A stretch of DNA of 64,000 nucleotides from Enterococcus thailandicus (GCF_001886265.1 NZ_JXLE01000014.1:18014-82013); one strand, 5' to 3'; positions 48,739 to 57,892 are shown, counted from the first letter of the stretch. The notes: generated from the letters alone by a model not told the origin. Made by a program: numbers and translations.

Positions 48739-49266
48739 TTAAATATTTTGAATGGTTTTCACTTCATCGCCTGATTCAAATGTAATAAGGTAATAACTTA
48801 ATGAATTGTCCGTACCTTTAGCGACAACTTCCCAAACAGGCTGATCTTCAAAAATCCCTAGTGTTGCTTTTTCAATTACGGCTTCTGGATGTGCTTCTTG
48901 GATTTTTTGTTTGGCTTCTTCTTCTGTTAAACCTTTATTTTGATCCAAGATTTTCACCTTATCACCAGATTTTGGAATGACGACTACAATTTTTTGATTT
49001 TTGTCATTCGTCCCCATTAGTGAAAAATAAGTTTTTTCACGCGTATACCAGTAAAACTGATCGACATTTTCCAAATTCGCATATTTCTTTGCAAGAGCTG
49101 TTGCTTCTTTTTCCGCCTGTGCATAAGGGCGATTTGATCGCAAATAAAAAATCGAACTAAAGACGATTACTGCTAGTAAAAATACGATCAAACTAAGCAA
49201 CACGCGATTAATGGTTCTTTCTCTTTTTGATTCTTTCTTCAAGGATCGTCGCTCCTTTATCTTCAT
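48739..49266 (-). CDS. ypmB: YpmB-like DUF5590 membrane protein
   Basis: 175 residues. Basic N-terminus, one TM helix (about 22-43), then two PepSY-like repeats outside (EEAKQKIQEAHPEAVIEKATLG...PVWEVVAKG). Gene position between dinG and aspB matches Bacillus ypmB. Role unknown. Confidence 0.88.
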   Translation of the reverse strand: MKIKERRSLKKESKRERTINRVLLSLIVFLLAVIVFSSIFYLRSNRPYAQAEKEATALAKKYANLENVDQFYWYTREKTYFSLMGTNDKNQKIVVVIPKSGDKVKILDQNKGLTEEEAKQKIQEAHPEAVIEKATLGIFEDQPVWEVVAKGTDNSLSYYLITFESGDEVKTIQNI

Positions 49267-49318
49267 TGCATTTCATTATACCAGATTTTTCTCTCAAAAT
49301 AGGAAGATTACTTTGACT

Positions 49319-52099
49319 TTATTCTTCGTTTTTTGTTAAGAATTCACTGATTTCTTGGTAGATTACATCAATTGGTTCTTCTTGGACTTTTACTTTTTTC
49401 GGTAGAGAACGTAAAATTCTTCCACCATATCTTGCCGTTAACAACCGACGATCTAAAATCAATAACACACCACGATCAGTTTCAGTCCGAATCAGTCGTC
49501 CCAACGCTTGGCGTAATTTCAAAGCTGCTTTAGGCACTGATTCCTGATAAAAAGGATTGATTCCTTCTGATTCAAGATAGGCATTTCTAGCTTTTACCAT
49601 TGGTCGTTTTGGATTATCAAAAGGTAGTCGTGTGACAACAACAATTTGGAGCGCATCTCCGGGCAAGTCGACACCTTCCCAAAAGCTATCAGCACCAAAA
49701 AGGACACTCATTTCTGACAACATGAATCGCTTCAATAATTTTTCGCGACTTCCACCAAATCCTTGTGCTAATATTTCTCTGCCTTGTTCCAGCATTCTCA
49801 TATGCATTTTTTGATAGACTTGTTGCAAAATATCATGCGAGGTGAACAAGACTAAAATAGGTCGCTGTTCTCGTTTAATCAATCCCGTTAGTGTTTTGGT
49901 CAAGTATTCGATATATTCCTGACTTGTTACCTGATTCACTGCGGGTGCTTCTGTTGGCAAATAAATTCTGGCTTGGCTTTCATAATCATATGGTGAGGCA
50001 ATTACTTTCAATGGTGTGCCTTCAATACCCAGTCGTTTTGAAAGATAATTCCGATCCGGTCCAATTTTCAAAGTACCACCAATGTAAAGAATGTGTTGAT
50101 ATCTTGGATACCAAACTGTTGTAGGTAATAACGCTGCTTGAAAATCATGTAGATGAAACATCAATTGCTGTGGACCAGTTCCAAGCACGACCCAGTGAAT
50201 CAACTGTTCACGCCAATCTTCCAACCATTGCTCCATAAATTGTTGTTGCGTATCTAATTGGTCAAATAAAGCATACAAATTGGCTAGATCCAAGCGCATT
50301 TGATTTGACCAGCTTTCTTGAATGATTTCCAAACTTAATTTCAATTGTTCATGAAGCTGATAAATTTCCCGATAGAATAATTGCAGATGATCAATCGCAA
50401 TCCCTGCCTCAAATGGTAATTCATCTAATAATTCTTTCGTTACCATGACCTCTTCTTGATGACTGTTTCCGTTTTGGTTCAACAACTCCGTCAGACCTTC
50501 TGCAATCGTGAACTGTGCCTCACATAAAGAAACTAATTCCTGCCGGTAAATCTGTAACCAACGAGTCACTTCATGATTATCTGGCAAATAACTGCTCATG
50601 CGATCAAACAATTGCCCTTCATCATTCAACTGCTGTACTTGTTTATAAAAATGTGCCACACTCAATCTTCGATCATTGATTTTCTCAGCAATTTCAGGCA
50701 AATGATGCGCCTCATCAATCAACAAATAGGGGCTCTCAGGTAGTAATGGCTCTTTACGCAACGTTTCTTGGACTAAAAATGCATGATTAACAATCAAAAA
50801 ATTACTTTGTTTTGCTTTTTTCAATAAAAAGCGAACAAAATCTTGTTCGTAAAATGGCTGATTGGGTGCTAAAAAATGAACGCCACGATGAGCAATATCG
50901 TGGAAAAAGACATGGTTCAAATTCGTCAAATGTAATTCATCTAAATCACCGGTTTGTGTTTGTGTCAGCCAAACTAAAACCGACATTTGATACAATGCAT
51001 ATTGTTTTTGACTTGGTGCTTCGTTCAGTGTCGCTTTCAACCGTTGAAGATCAATATAATGACGAAAACTTTTGATGATTGTTGCTTGAATCGGTTGATC
51101 CAGTAATTGGTTTAGCAAAGGAATGTCTTTCTCGACGATTTGTTGCTGAAGGACTAGTGAAACAGTACTAATAATAGCTGGTTTCTCAGGTGTTGCCAAA
51201 TAGCTTAGTGGTAACAAGTAGCCAATCGTTTTCCCCATTCCCGTCGCAGCTTCGATCATCAAGTTTTTTTGTTCCTCTTTTTTAGTGAAGTGATCATATA
51301 CTGCATTCATCAAACGATTTTGTTCTTTACGATACATCAATGTTTCGCCAAACATTCGCTCTTTTGCCTGTTTTTTTCTTGGATAAGTTTGTTTACCGTA
51401 GTGAACCTGGGAAAACAGCTCCACTTGTTTCTTCTGTAGTGCAATCCCATCAATGATCTCAATCGAATCATCTAATGGCTGGACTTGCTGTTTCATCTCT
51501 TCAACAACACGTGCGATGAATCGGCTCGTATCCATCCCAGTGTATTTACTTAGCCGAACGATTTCTTCCAACGTAACTAATGGCAACTGACGCATGCGTT
51601 CTTCAATCAGTAAAAGGAGCTGACCAGTCACTTCCGCATCGCTGTCTGCCTGATGTGGATTTTCATGAATAAATCCTAAACTTTCAGATAAATCGCTCAA
51701 GCGAAAACTTGGTTCTGTTGGTAAAAAAATCTGCGCTAATTCAACCGTATCAATCCCCGGAATCTTTAATTCTGGAAGACCACACCGCATCAATTCTTGA
51801 TTCAAAAATTTATAATCAAAGTAAATATTATGTGCGACAAATACTGTTTCTGCTAAGAGATTGTAAATCGTCGGTGCGACATCTTCAAAATAAGGCGCAC
51901 GCTGGACGCGTTGGTTCGAAATTCCTGTTAAATGTTGGATTTGTTTTGAAATCTTTCGCCCCGGATTAATGTCGATCGAAAAGCGGGAAGTAATTCGACC
52001 AGCTTCAATCATGACGCAGCCAAATTGAATAATACGATCTTCTTTTGGGTTCGTCCCAGTCGTTTCAATATCGACGACTGCATAAGTTGTTGGTTTCAA
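49319..52099 (-). CDS. dinG: DinG-type helicase with DnaQ exonuclease domain
   Basis: 926 residues. Residues 1-170 are a DEDD 3'-5' exonuclease (AVVDIETTGTNPKEDRIIQ, VFVAHNIYFDYKFLN, HQADSDAEVTG). The rest is an XPD-like helicase: EAATGMGKTIGYLLP, LLIDEAHHLPE, ALGRLIRTETDRGVLLILDRR. The fused form is normal in Firmicutes. The four cysteines of the proteobacterial FeS cluster are not seen. Start ATG 52099. A promoter and a possible SOS box lie upstream. Confidence 0.95.
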   Translation of the reverse strand: MKPTTYAVVDIETTGTNPKEDRIIQFGCVMIEAGRITSRFSIDINPGRKISKQIQHLTGISNQRVQRAPYFEDVAPTIYNLLAETVFVAHNIYFDYKFLNQELMRCGLPELKIPGIDTVELAQIFLPTEPSFRLSDLSESLGFIHENPHQADSDAEVTGQLLLLIEERMRQLPLVTLEEIVRLSKYTGMDTSRFIARVVEEMKQQVQPLDDSIEIIDGIALQKKQVELFSQVHYGKQTYPRKKQAKERMFGETLMYRKEQNRLMNAVYDHFTKKEEQKNLMIEAATGMGKTIGYLLPLSYLATPEKPAIISTVSLVLQQQIVEKDIPLLNQLLDQPIQATIIKSFRHYIDLQRLKATLNEAPSQKQYALYQMSVLVWLTQTQTGDLDELHLTNLNHVFFHDIAHRGVHFLAPNQPFYEQDFVRFLLKKAKQSNFLIVNHAFLVQETLRKEPLLPESPYLLIDEAHHLPEIAEKINDRRLSVAHFYKQVQQLNDEGQLFDRMSSYLPDNHEVTRWLQIYRQELVSLCEAQFTIAEGLTELLNQNGNSHQEEVMVTKELLDELPFEAGIAIDHLQLFYREIYQLHEQLKLSLEIIQESWSNQMRLDLANLYALFDQLDTQQQFMEQWLEDWREQLIHWVVLGTGPQQLMFHLHDFQAALLPTTVWYPRYQHILYIGGTLKIGPDRNYLSKRLGIEGTPLKVIASPYDYESQARIYLPTEAPAVNQVTSQEYIEYLTKTLTGLIKREQRPILVLFTSHDILQQVYQKMHMRMLEQGREILAQGFGGSREKLLKRFMLSEMSVLFGADSFWEGVDLPGDALQIVVVTRLPFDNPKRPMVKARNAYLESEGINPFYQESVPKAALKLRQALGRLIRTETDRGVLLILDRRLLTARYGGRILRSLPKKVKVQEEPIDVIYQEISEFLTKNEE

Positions 52100-52159
52100 A
52101 ATAATTTCCTCTTCTCTTGCCGCTTCATTTACTTTTTTAGTACGGGTGTTTCTTTTGAA

Positions 52160-52188
52160 ATTATACTACAAAGAAGAGGCTGCGACAA
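52160..52188 (-). promoter_or_regulatory. dinG promoter
   Basis: Minus strand TTGTCG (52183-52188) and TATAAT (52160-52165) with a 17-base spacer. Confidence 0.7.
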
Positions 52189-52211
52189 AAGTGTTTCACC
52201 TTAAAAAGAAA

Positions 52212-52223
52212 GAACGAACGTTC
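52212..52223. promoter_or_regulatory. Candidate LexA (SOS) box upstream of dinG
   Basis: GAAC-N4-GTTC, the core of the Gram-positive SOS box, at 24 bases upstream of the dinG -35 hexamer. The outer C/G of the consensus CGAACNNNNGTTCG are not both kept. Confidence 0.45.
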
Positions 52224-52306
52224 AAAAATGATTCACACTTTTTTTATCCACCTTTTCTTCCCTTCTCAAAGATTTTTTTCCTTGCTGGCTAACTTTCGTA
52301 ACAAAA

Positions 52307-52340
52307 AAAGGCTGAGAATTTTTATCCTAGCCTCTCCCTT
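52307..52340 (-). terminator. Terminator between csp and dinG
   Basis: AGGCTGAG...CCTAGCCT hairpin with TTTTTTT on the minus strand. Together with 52410-52455 it isolates dinG from csp. Confidence 0.7.
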
Positions 52341-52409
52341 TTATTTTTTCTGTAAAAAATTGAATCGTTACTGATTGGATCAAGAAAAAAGAATCAACTC
52401 TGACACAAT

Positions 52410-52455
52410 AAAAAAGCTTGGAATAATTATCAAAAGATAACTACTCCAAGCTTTT
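52410..52455 (-). terminator. Terminator after csp
   Basis: AAAAGCTTGGA...TCCAAGCTTTT hairpin, about 20 bases past the csp stop. Confidence 0.9.
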
Positions 52456-52473
52456 GTTTAATTTATAGGTTAA

Positions 52474-52674
52474 TTAAGCTTTAGTAACGTTAGTTGCTTG
52501 AGGTCCACGTTGACCTTCTTCAACATCAAAAGTTACTGCTTGGCCTTCTTCTAAAGTTTTGAATCCGTCGCCTTGGATAGCTGAGAAATGAACGAATACG
52601 TCGTTTCCGTTTTCTGCAGTGATAAATCCAAATCCTTTTTCTGAGTTAAACCATTTAACTGTACCTGTTTCCAT
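52474..52674 (-). CDS. Cold-shock protein (CspA family)
   Basis: 66 residues. RNP1 KGFGFIT and RNP2 VFVHFSAI; ends [13 protein letters not shown] chaperone. AAGGAGG precedes ATG. The upstream 260 bases are free of genes, consistent with the long regulated 5' UTR common in csp genes, though I cannot define its fold. Confidence 0.97.
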   Translation of the reverse strand: METGTVKWFNSEKGFGFITAENGNDVFVHFSAIQGDGFKTLEEGQAVTFDVEEGQRGPQATNVTKA

Positions 52675-53146
52675 AATAAAAATCCTCCTTGTGTTTCAAA
52701 CACATATTTTGCAATTACTTGTATGGTGAATATCTGGAAGATGTTTATTTGAAACAAGCTACCATAATTACCGAACAGAAACTACGACTATTAATATACC
52801 ATACATCTATTGGAATAGCTAGAATTTTAGAACATTTATTTAAAAAAACTCCATTTTTTTCACAATTCCCACCTTAAGTAGAACTCGAACAATTTTCTTT
52901 GAAGTTTTTTGATTATTAAGAAAGGAAACGGATACGCAAAAAAAAAGAACAAGAAGCCAGCGTAACGTCTGACTTCTTGTCCATAGTAAAAATAAGAGAA
53001 ATAACACAGCAAGCCTTTTCTAATACTTAAAAGCAGGTCACTCTTAACTGTTCTTTGTGCACTATTTTCAGCCTTATTTTCGTGGTCAAATCAAAAATTC
53101 TTTTTGTTATCTATTAAAGTGGATGGGCTTCATTCGCGCCCTTTTT
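52675..53146. other. Intergenic region upstream of csp
   Basis: Holds the csp 5' region, an AT-rich stretch, and a terminator at 52938-52982. No supported gene. Confidence 0.6.
52938..52982 (-). terminator. Terminator downstream of the release-factor-like gene
   Basis: ACAAGAAG.CAG / CTG.CTTCTTGT hairpin with ten T on the minus strand. First strong stop after the gene at 53376 and its repeat array. Confidence 0.85.
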
Positions 53147-53371
53147 CTCGGTGTTCCCCAAGCAGCTTCTTCGACAATAAGTCTTTTTTTCATAAAAACA
53201 TGAGTAGCTATTTTTAGAAAAAATTCCTTATTGCTTGAAGCTGAACGCTTGGAGCCACAACCTAATACACGGTAACTTCTCCACATAGCTTTCATCCACT
53301 TCAAAACATGAGATGCTGTTTTGAATGGCTGCTCACTATCTTGTCGGAGCTAAACGTTTTGCGCTACAACT
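53147..53371 (-). repeat. Structured 3'-UTR repeat array 4: short unit B then unit C
   Basis: Read on the minus strand, unit B starts at 53371 (109 bases, lacking part of its 3' arm) and unit C at 53262. Unit C is the clearest fold: CCAAG / CTTGG, CAGCTTC / GAAGCTG, CAATAAG / CTTATTG, TTTTTTC / GAAAAAA and TAAAAA / TTTTTA nest on each other. Lies four bases after the upstream stop and before a terminator. Confidence 0.9.
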
Positions 53372-53375
53372 TTCC

Positions 53376-54497
53376 TTAATAACGCAAAATTGCCACCAAA
53401 CTCTTTTCATCTGGCGATTCTTTTTGATCTAAGATAAAGACTTGTCCACCAGTTTCAATGACATCATCCGCCAATTGATTTAAAACTTGGCGGCGATCAT
53501 ATTCCGTTTCCGGATCTTCACCAAAGCCATCGACTAAATTAGAAGTTGCAATAAACAAATGCGAAATTTTACCTTCTTTCGCCGCTGGAACAATATCCAC
53601 TAATTGATCAATGAATTTTTTATCCAACAATTTGTTATAACTTTCAGCTTCTTTATCTGCCAATTCTTTTGACAAACGTTGCGCGCCAACCTCAATATCT
53701 TTTAATGACAATTGCGCTGGTGAAGCTGAGACAGCAACATCTGAACGATAGTCTGGATTTTTTGCTACTTTTTTGAAAACAGCTTGATTTTCAGGTAAGG
53801 CAAATAAATAAATTGGCCATTTTTCTGGATTTTCAAATGTATCACGTAAATAATTATCTACCGCTTGATAATAGTTAATCCAATCGATTTTGACTTCTTC
53901 ATCTTTCGTGCTGACTCCATGGAACGTCACACCTTCTTTTGAATTCCCTGCTTTACCACTCGTAATAAAGTTTAGATTTCCACCTGTTAACTCGTCGCCC
54001 AAAGCTGTTACGATATCTACTGGTGCATCTTCTGGTAATTCGATTTCTTTGACCAACTTGTTGCTTACTTCATACAACTTCATGGAATCGCGATTCAACC
54101 CTAATAAATAATAAGAATAGTTGAATTGCGCATTTTTAATGATTGCCAATAAATAAGGTAAATCACTAACATAATATTGATCATCAACTGGAATACTTAA
54201 ACGGTAAATATACGATTGCTCTTCATTTAAGACAACTGCCACACTTTTTGTGCCACTACGCCAAAATGAAGCATCTTTTAGGATTTCCTCAATCTTTTCT
54301 TTAAATGGAGTCCACTCATGTTTTGAGTATTTTTTTTCAAAACGTTTTTTGGCTTCTTTCGCAAAATTTTTAAATTTGATTTGATCTTTTTCAACATCTT
54401 GATGTGAAACGTGTGTATTCAACATAATTGTTACAAACGGACCTTTTGCACCTTCTGAAGCTAATTGAGACAACAATTCTTTATCGATTTTTGTCAT
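53376..54497 (-). CDS. Bacterial archaeo-eukaryotic release-factor-like (baeRF) protein
   Basis: About 373 residues. N-terminal KGPFVTIMLNTHVSHQDVEKDQIKFKNFAKEA, a middle RNase-H/eRF1-like part (YSYYLLGLNRDSMKLYEVS), and a C-terminal L7Ae-like part ending GGQVFILDQKESPDEKSLVAILRY. That order is typical of the baeRF families predicted to act on ribosomes. The catalytic GGQ-like site is not evident, so the job is unknown. ATG 54497 follows AGGAGGG; a longer upstream frame is not credible. Confidence 0.65.
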   Translation of the reverse strand: MTKIDKELLSQLASEGAKGPFVTIMLNTHVSHQDVEKDQIKFKNFAKEAKKRFEKKYSKHEWTPFKEKIEEILKDASFWRSGTKSVAVVLNEEQSYIYRLSIPVDDQYYVSDLPYLLAIIKNAQFNYSYYLLGLNRDSMKLYEVSNKLVKEIELPEDAPVDIVTALGDELTGGNLNFITSGKAGNSKEGVTFHGVSTKDEEVKIDWINYYQAVDNYLRDTFENPEKWPIYLFALPENQAVFKKVAKNPDYRSDVAVSASPAQLSLKDIEVGAQRLSKELADKEAESYNKLLDKKFIDQLVDIVPAAKEGKISHLFIATSNLVDGFGEDPETEYDRRQVLNQLADDVIETGGQVFILDQKESPDEKSLVAILRY

Positions 54498-54749
54498 AAA
54501 CGCATCCCTCCTAAAAAAATCATTCCTACATTTAAAGTCTACCACAACAATTTTTTTCAACCCAATAAAACGAATTGCAACCCGCAAACGTTTTCTCGTT
54601 TCTCAATAATTCATGTTTTGTTCACATTTAAACCATTATTTCCTCTAAACTTCTCAGCAAATGATTCAAAATTTACTATTATGATTAAGTTATCAAATAG
54701 AAAAACTTCAAAAAATGGATTAATCACTAACTTAAATGAGGTGAAAAAG

Positions 54750-54866
54750 ATGCAATTACTAATTATTTTTAGTTTATTGAGTATGATGAGCTTATTCGCA
54801 TTTGTCGCTAGTCGTGTCGTCGAACTTGACCCACAACCAGTTAAAATACGTGTAAAAAACGATTGA
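54750..54866 (+). CDS. Small 38-residue membrane protein
   Basis: ATG 54750 preceded by GAGGTG at six bases. One hydrophobic helix (QLLIIFSLLSMMSLFAFVAS), then a short cationic tail VKIRVKND. Stops at 54866, 134 bases before the carboxypeptidase start. Unknown function; the gene call rests on the ribosome-binding site and the clean helix. Confidence 0.55.
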   Translation: MQLLIIFSLLSMMSLFAFVASRVVELDPQPVKIRVKND

Positions 54867-54999
54867 TTTCTACTATAATTTTGACTCTACGTCTCCTGAT
54901 TTGCTGACATCTAAAGTTTTTTTCAGAAACATTGAAAGTCCCCACACTCTCTGATAAAATTTTAATTTGTACGAAAAGAAATCGATAAGGAGACTGAAT

Positions 55000-56307
55000 A
55001 TGTCCATAAAAAAAACACGGTTAGTTGTTCTGCTTGCTAGCCTCATCTTATGTGTTGCCTCCCTTTTCCCCACATTAACTGTTAGGGCTGACGACACGTT
55101 TTCTGTTGGCGCCAAAGCGGCCTTTGCAATTGATGCCGAAACCGGTAAGATTTTGTATAACCAAGATGGTGATACACCGATGGGGATTGCCTCAGTCACA
55201 AAAATCATTGGTCTTTACATTATCCTTGACCAAGTTAAACAGGGAAAGCTTGCTTGGGATGATGAAGTATCCATTTCAGATTATGCGGAAGAATTAAGTG
55301 TTACACCAGATCTATCAAATGTGCCATTGCACAAGGAAAACACGTATACTGTCAAAGAACTTTTTGATTCTGCTGCAATCCAATCTGCTAACGCATCAAT
55401 TGTTGCACTTGCTGAAAAAATTGCTGGTAGTGAACCTAAATTCGTTGAGTTGATGCAAACACAATTAAAAAAATGGGGTATCACAGATGCTACTTTAGTC
55501 AATGCTTCTGGACTAAATAATAGCTATTTGGGGGATAATCGCTACCCAGGAAGCTCTGAAACAGACGAAAATCAGCTTTCTGCACGTGATGTCGCTATTG
55601 TTGCTCGTCACCTGATTCTAGATTATCCAGAGATTTTAGAAGTCACTAGTACTGCGACTCAAATGTTTGGTGAAGATACGGTTTCCCCAGTTGAGATGGT
55701 TAACTGGAACTGGATGCTTCCGGGATTTATCAACCACAAAGAAGGCGTTGATGGATTAAAAACTGGAACAACTGATTTGGCCGGTGCCTGTTTTGTTGGT
55801 ACGATCAAAAAAGATGATCGTCGTGTAATCACCGTTGTATTAAATGCTGATGGCCATGAAGAAAATCCAAGTGCTCGCTTTACTGCTACTGCAAACTTAA
55901 TGGACTACTGCTATGACAACTGGTCAGAAAAAGAATTAGGTAAAGCTGGCGCAAGTATTCCAGACATGAAAACAATCGATGTTCTTGACGGTAAAGAACA
56001 AACTGTTCCAGTCGCACTTAAGTCACCAGTTAAAGTTTGGGTTCGTAATGACATGGATACAGGAAAGTTAACCATTACACCTACACTTGCAAAAGATTCA
56101 TTAACCGATCAAAAAATTCAAGCACCTGCAGACAAAGGAACAAAAGTCGGTACTGTCACAATCACTTTAGCAGATGACAAACTTGGCTATTTAGATGAAA
56201 AAGATGCACCTGCAACTGATATCATCACAACTGCTAAAGTTGAAAAAGCGAATATTTTCGTTCTTGGTTGGCGACATGTCGCTGAATTCTTTACAAATCT
56301 TTTTTAA
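55000..56307 (+). CDS. dacA: D-alanyl-D-alanine carboxypeptidase (DacA/PBP5 type)
   Basis: About 435 residues. Signal peptide to VRAD (about 30), serine-acylase motifs SVTK, SAN and KTG (LKTGTTDLAG), then a beta-rich PBP5 C-terminal domain and an amphipathic tail. It trims the terminal D-Ala from peptidoglycan stems. Start ATG 55000 follows AAGGAGA; earlier in-frame starts lack a binding site. Confidence 0.95.
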   Translation: MSIKKTRLVVLLASLILCVASLFPTLTVRADDTFSVGAKAAFAIDAETGKILYNQDGDTPMGIASVTKIIGLYIILDQVKQGKLAWDDEVSISDYAEELSVTPDLSNVPLHKENTYTVKELFDSAAIQSANASIVALAEKIAGSEPKFVELMQTQLKKWGITDATLVNASGLNNSYLGDNRYPGSSETDENQLSARDVAIVARHLILDYPEILEVTSTATQMFGEDTVSPVEMVNWNWMLPGFINHKEGVDGLKTGTTDLAGACFVGTIKKDDRRVITVVLNADGHEENPSARFTATANLMDYCYDNWSEKELGKAGASIPDMKTIDVLDGKEQTVPVALKSPVKVWVRNDMDTGKLTITPTLAKDSLTDQKIQAPADKGTKVGTVTITLADDKLGYLDEKDAPATDIITTAKVEKANIFVLGWRHVAEFFTNLF

Positions 56308-56337
56308 TCTCCTAATTAAAGTAATCTACAATTCATT

Positions 56338-56383
56338 AAGCGTGAGAAACGTTTGTCACACGACAACGGCTCTCACGCTTTTT
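56338..56383 (+). terminator. Terminator after dacA
   Basis: AAGCGTGAGA / TCTCACGCTT followed by TTTT, 30 bases past the stop. Confidence 0.9.
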
Positions 56384-56477
56384 TATTTCGCTCATCTTCT
56401 TTCAATTTTTTAGTTTTATTAAAAGCTTTTTTAGAGAAATTTCGTTATACTTAATGAATGAAAAAGGAGTTGAACTT

Positions 56478-57677
56478 ATGAATTTAACCAGAGATCTAGC
56501 TTTTATGGCTCTCTATTTTTTAGGCATTGTTGGTATTTATTATTGGCGGAAAAAACAAAAAGATCCTGCACTTTTTTTCTATGGTAGTACATGGTCCTTT
56601 GGTGTATTACTGACTTACTTGATTGTATTAGAAATTTCCTATCACTCACTCTTTTTTATGATTCCCTTATTCTTTTTTAGTGTCTTTGCCTTTTTTTATT
56701 TTACGGAGAAAAGGCGACTACTGAATGGGTGGTTGTTTAATTTATTTCTGATCAGTTTCGGTATTTACTTAGTCATGCTTTTGTTTGAAACAGAGAATGT
56801 TTTCATTGGTGGATTGCTTGCACTGATTGCTATTCCCCTTCTTTTAATCCTGTTGTTTGGATTATATATATTGATTGTCGTTTTATTTTGGAATGGCATC
56901 GTGGTATTAAAAAAAGAATCACATTCACTAGCGAATTTGTTGACATTATTGCTTGGTGTTTTCTTAACCATCTTTTTGTTAACTGAACTTTTCTTACTTC
57001 AATATCTGCCACAGTGGGCAAACGTTTTGTTCAGTGTTGTACCCATGATTTTATTCTACTTGTTTGTCGTATTTTATAATTTCTTGACGATTTCTGTTCT
57101 ATATCAATTCAATCGTCCACGGTTCAACCAAGATTTCATCATCGTTTTAGGTGCTGGACTTTTGGGTGGTGAAAAAGTATCACCTTTACTTGGTCAACGA
57201 ATTGATAAAGCAATTGCCTTTTATCGAGCGCAAGAGCGAGCAACACTTAATCCACCAAAATTATTGATGTCTGGCGGACAAGGAGCTGACGAGAAGTTGC
57301 CTGAAGCTGTTGCAATGAAAAATTACGCGTTGAAAAAAGGCATTCCGGAAGAACAGATTATTGTTGAAACAAATTCAACGACTACTTTAGAAAATATGCG
57401 TTTTTCTAAGGAAATCATGGATCGTTTAATGAAAGGCCCTTACCAAGCAATCTTCAGTTCAAATAACTATCATATTTTTCGTGCAGGACTTTATGCGCGA
57501 CAAGCACAACTCAAAGCAAACGGAATTGGTTCAAAGACAGCTTTATATTATCTGCCAAATGCTTTTCTAAGAGAATACATTGCAATCTTGATGCTGAATA
57601 AAAAGCGCCATCTCATTATGTGTTCGTTGATTTTCGCTTTTGATTTGTTGCTAGTGTTGGTAACACTGTTTAGTTAG
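56478..57677 (+). CDS. YdcF/SanA-family membrane protein (DUF218)
   Basis: About 399 residues. Seven or so TM helices in the first 225 residues, then a DUF218 domain: FIIVLGAGLLGGEKVSPLLGQRIDKAI, LLMSGGQGADEKLPEA, EEQIIVETNSTTTLENM and IFSSNNYHIFRA. DUF218 proteins are linked with envelope lipid or cell-wall precursors. Start ATG 56478 after AAGGAG. A structured repeat overlaps its TAG stop. Confidence 0.9.
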   Translation: MNLTRDLAFMALYFLGIVGIYYWRKKQKDPALFFYGSTWSFGVLLTYLIVLEISYHSLFFMIPLFFFSVFAFFYFTEKRRLLNGWLFNLFLISFGIYLVMLLFETENVFIGGLLALIAIPLLLILLFGLYILIVVLFWNGIVVLKKESHSLANLLTLLLGVFLTIFLLTELFLLQYLPQWANVLFSVVPMILFYLFVVFYNFLTISVLYQFNRPRFNQDFIIVLGAGLLGGEKVSPLLGQRIDKAIAFYRAQERATLNPPKLLMSGGQGADEKLPEAVAMKNYALKKGIPEEQIIVETNSTTTLENMRFSKEIMDRLMKGPYQAIFSSNNYHIFRAGLYARQAQLKANGIGSKTALYYLPNAFLREYIAILMLNKKRHLIMCSLIFAFDLLLVLVTLFS

Positions 57678-57815
57678 GTTGTGGCGCAAAACGTTCAGCT
57701 CCGACTAGATAGTGAGCAGACACTCAAAATAGCTTTGCATATTTGAAGTATCTGCAAGCTATATGGAGGAGTTGTTTTGGGAACACCGTGAATAAAGGGT
57801 TGTAGCTCCAAACCT
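57677..57815 (+). repeat. Structured 3'-UTR repeat array 5: unit B and start of C
   Basis: Unit B begins GGTTGTGG with its first G as the last base of the TAG stop (57675-57677). Pairing: CAAAAC / GTTTTG, CAGCTCC / GGAGTTG (one G-T), inner ACTCAAAATA / TATTTGAAGT. The next GGTTGTAG begins at 57798. A terminator follows at 57850. Confidence 0.9.
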
Positions 57816-57849
57816 TAATCACTCAACAAAAAATATCCACAAAACAAAA

Positions 57850-57892
57850 AGCAAGTCGAAGTCCGAACTGACCTCGACTTGCTTTTTTATTT
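57850..57892. terminator. Bidirectional terminator
   Basis: AAAGCAAGTCGA / TCGACTTGCTTT with A and T tails, between the YdcF and CLC genes. Confidence 0.9.

Noticed and set aside
53107..53304. Open frame within repeat array 4
   Set aside because: It lies wholly inside structured repeat units; translation of other units gives no related peptide.
54465..54749. Long N-terminal extension of the 38-residue frame
   Set aside because: The upstream part overlaps the promoter region of the release-factor-like gene and lacks a start site; only the last 38 codons have a good ribosome-binding site.
10711..57815. Repeat arrays as CRISPR
   Set aside because: Units are about 120 bases, vary in sequence and touch end to end, with no short repeats and unique spacers, and no cas genes are present.
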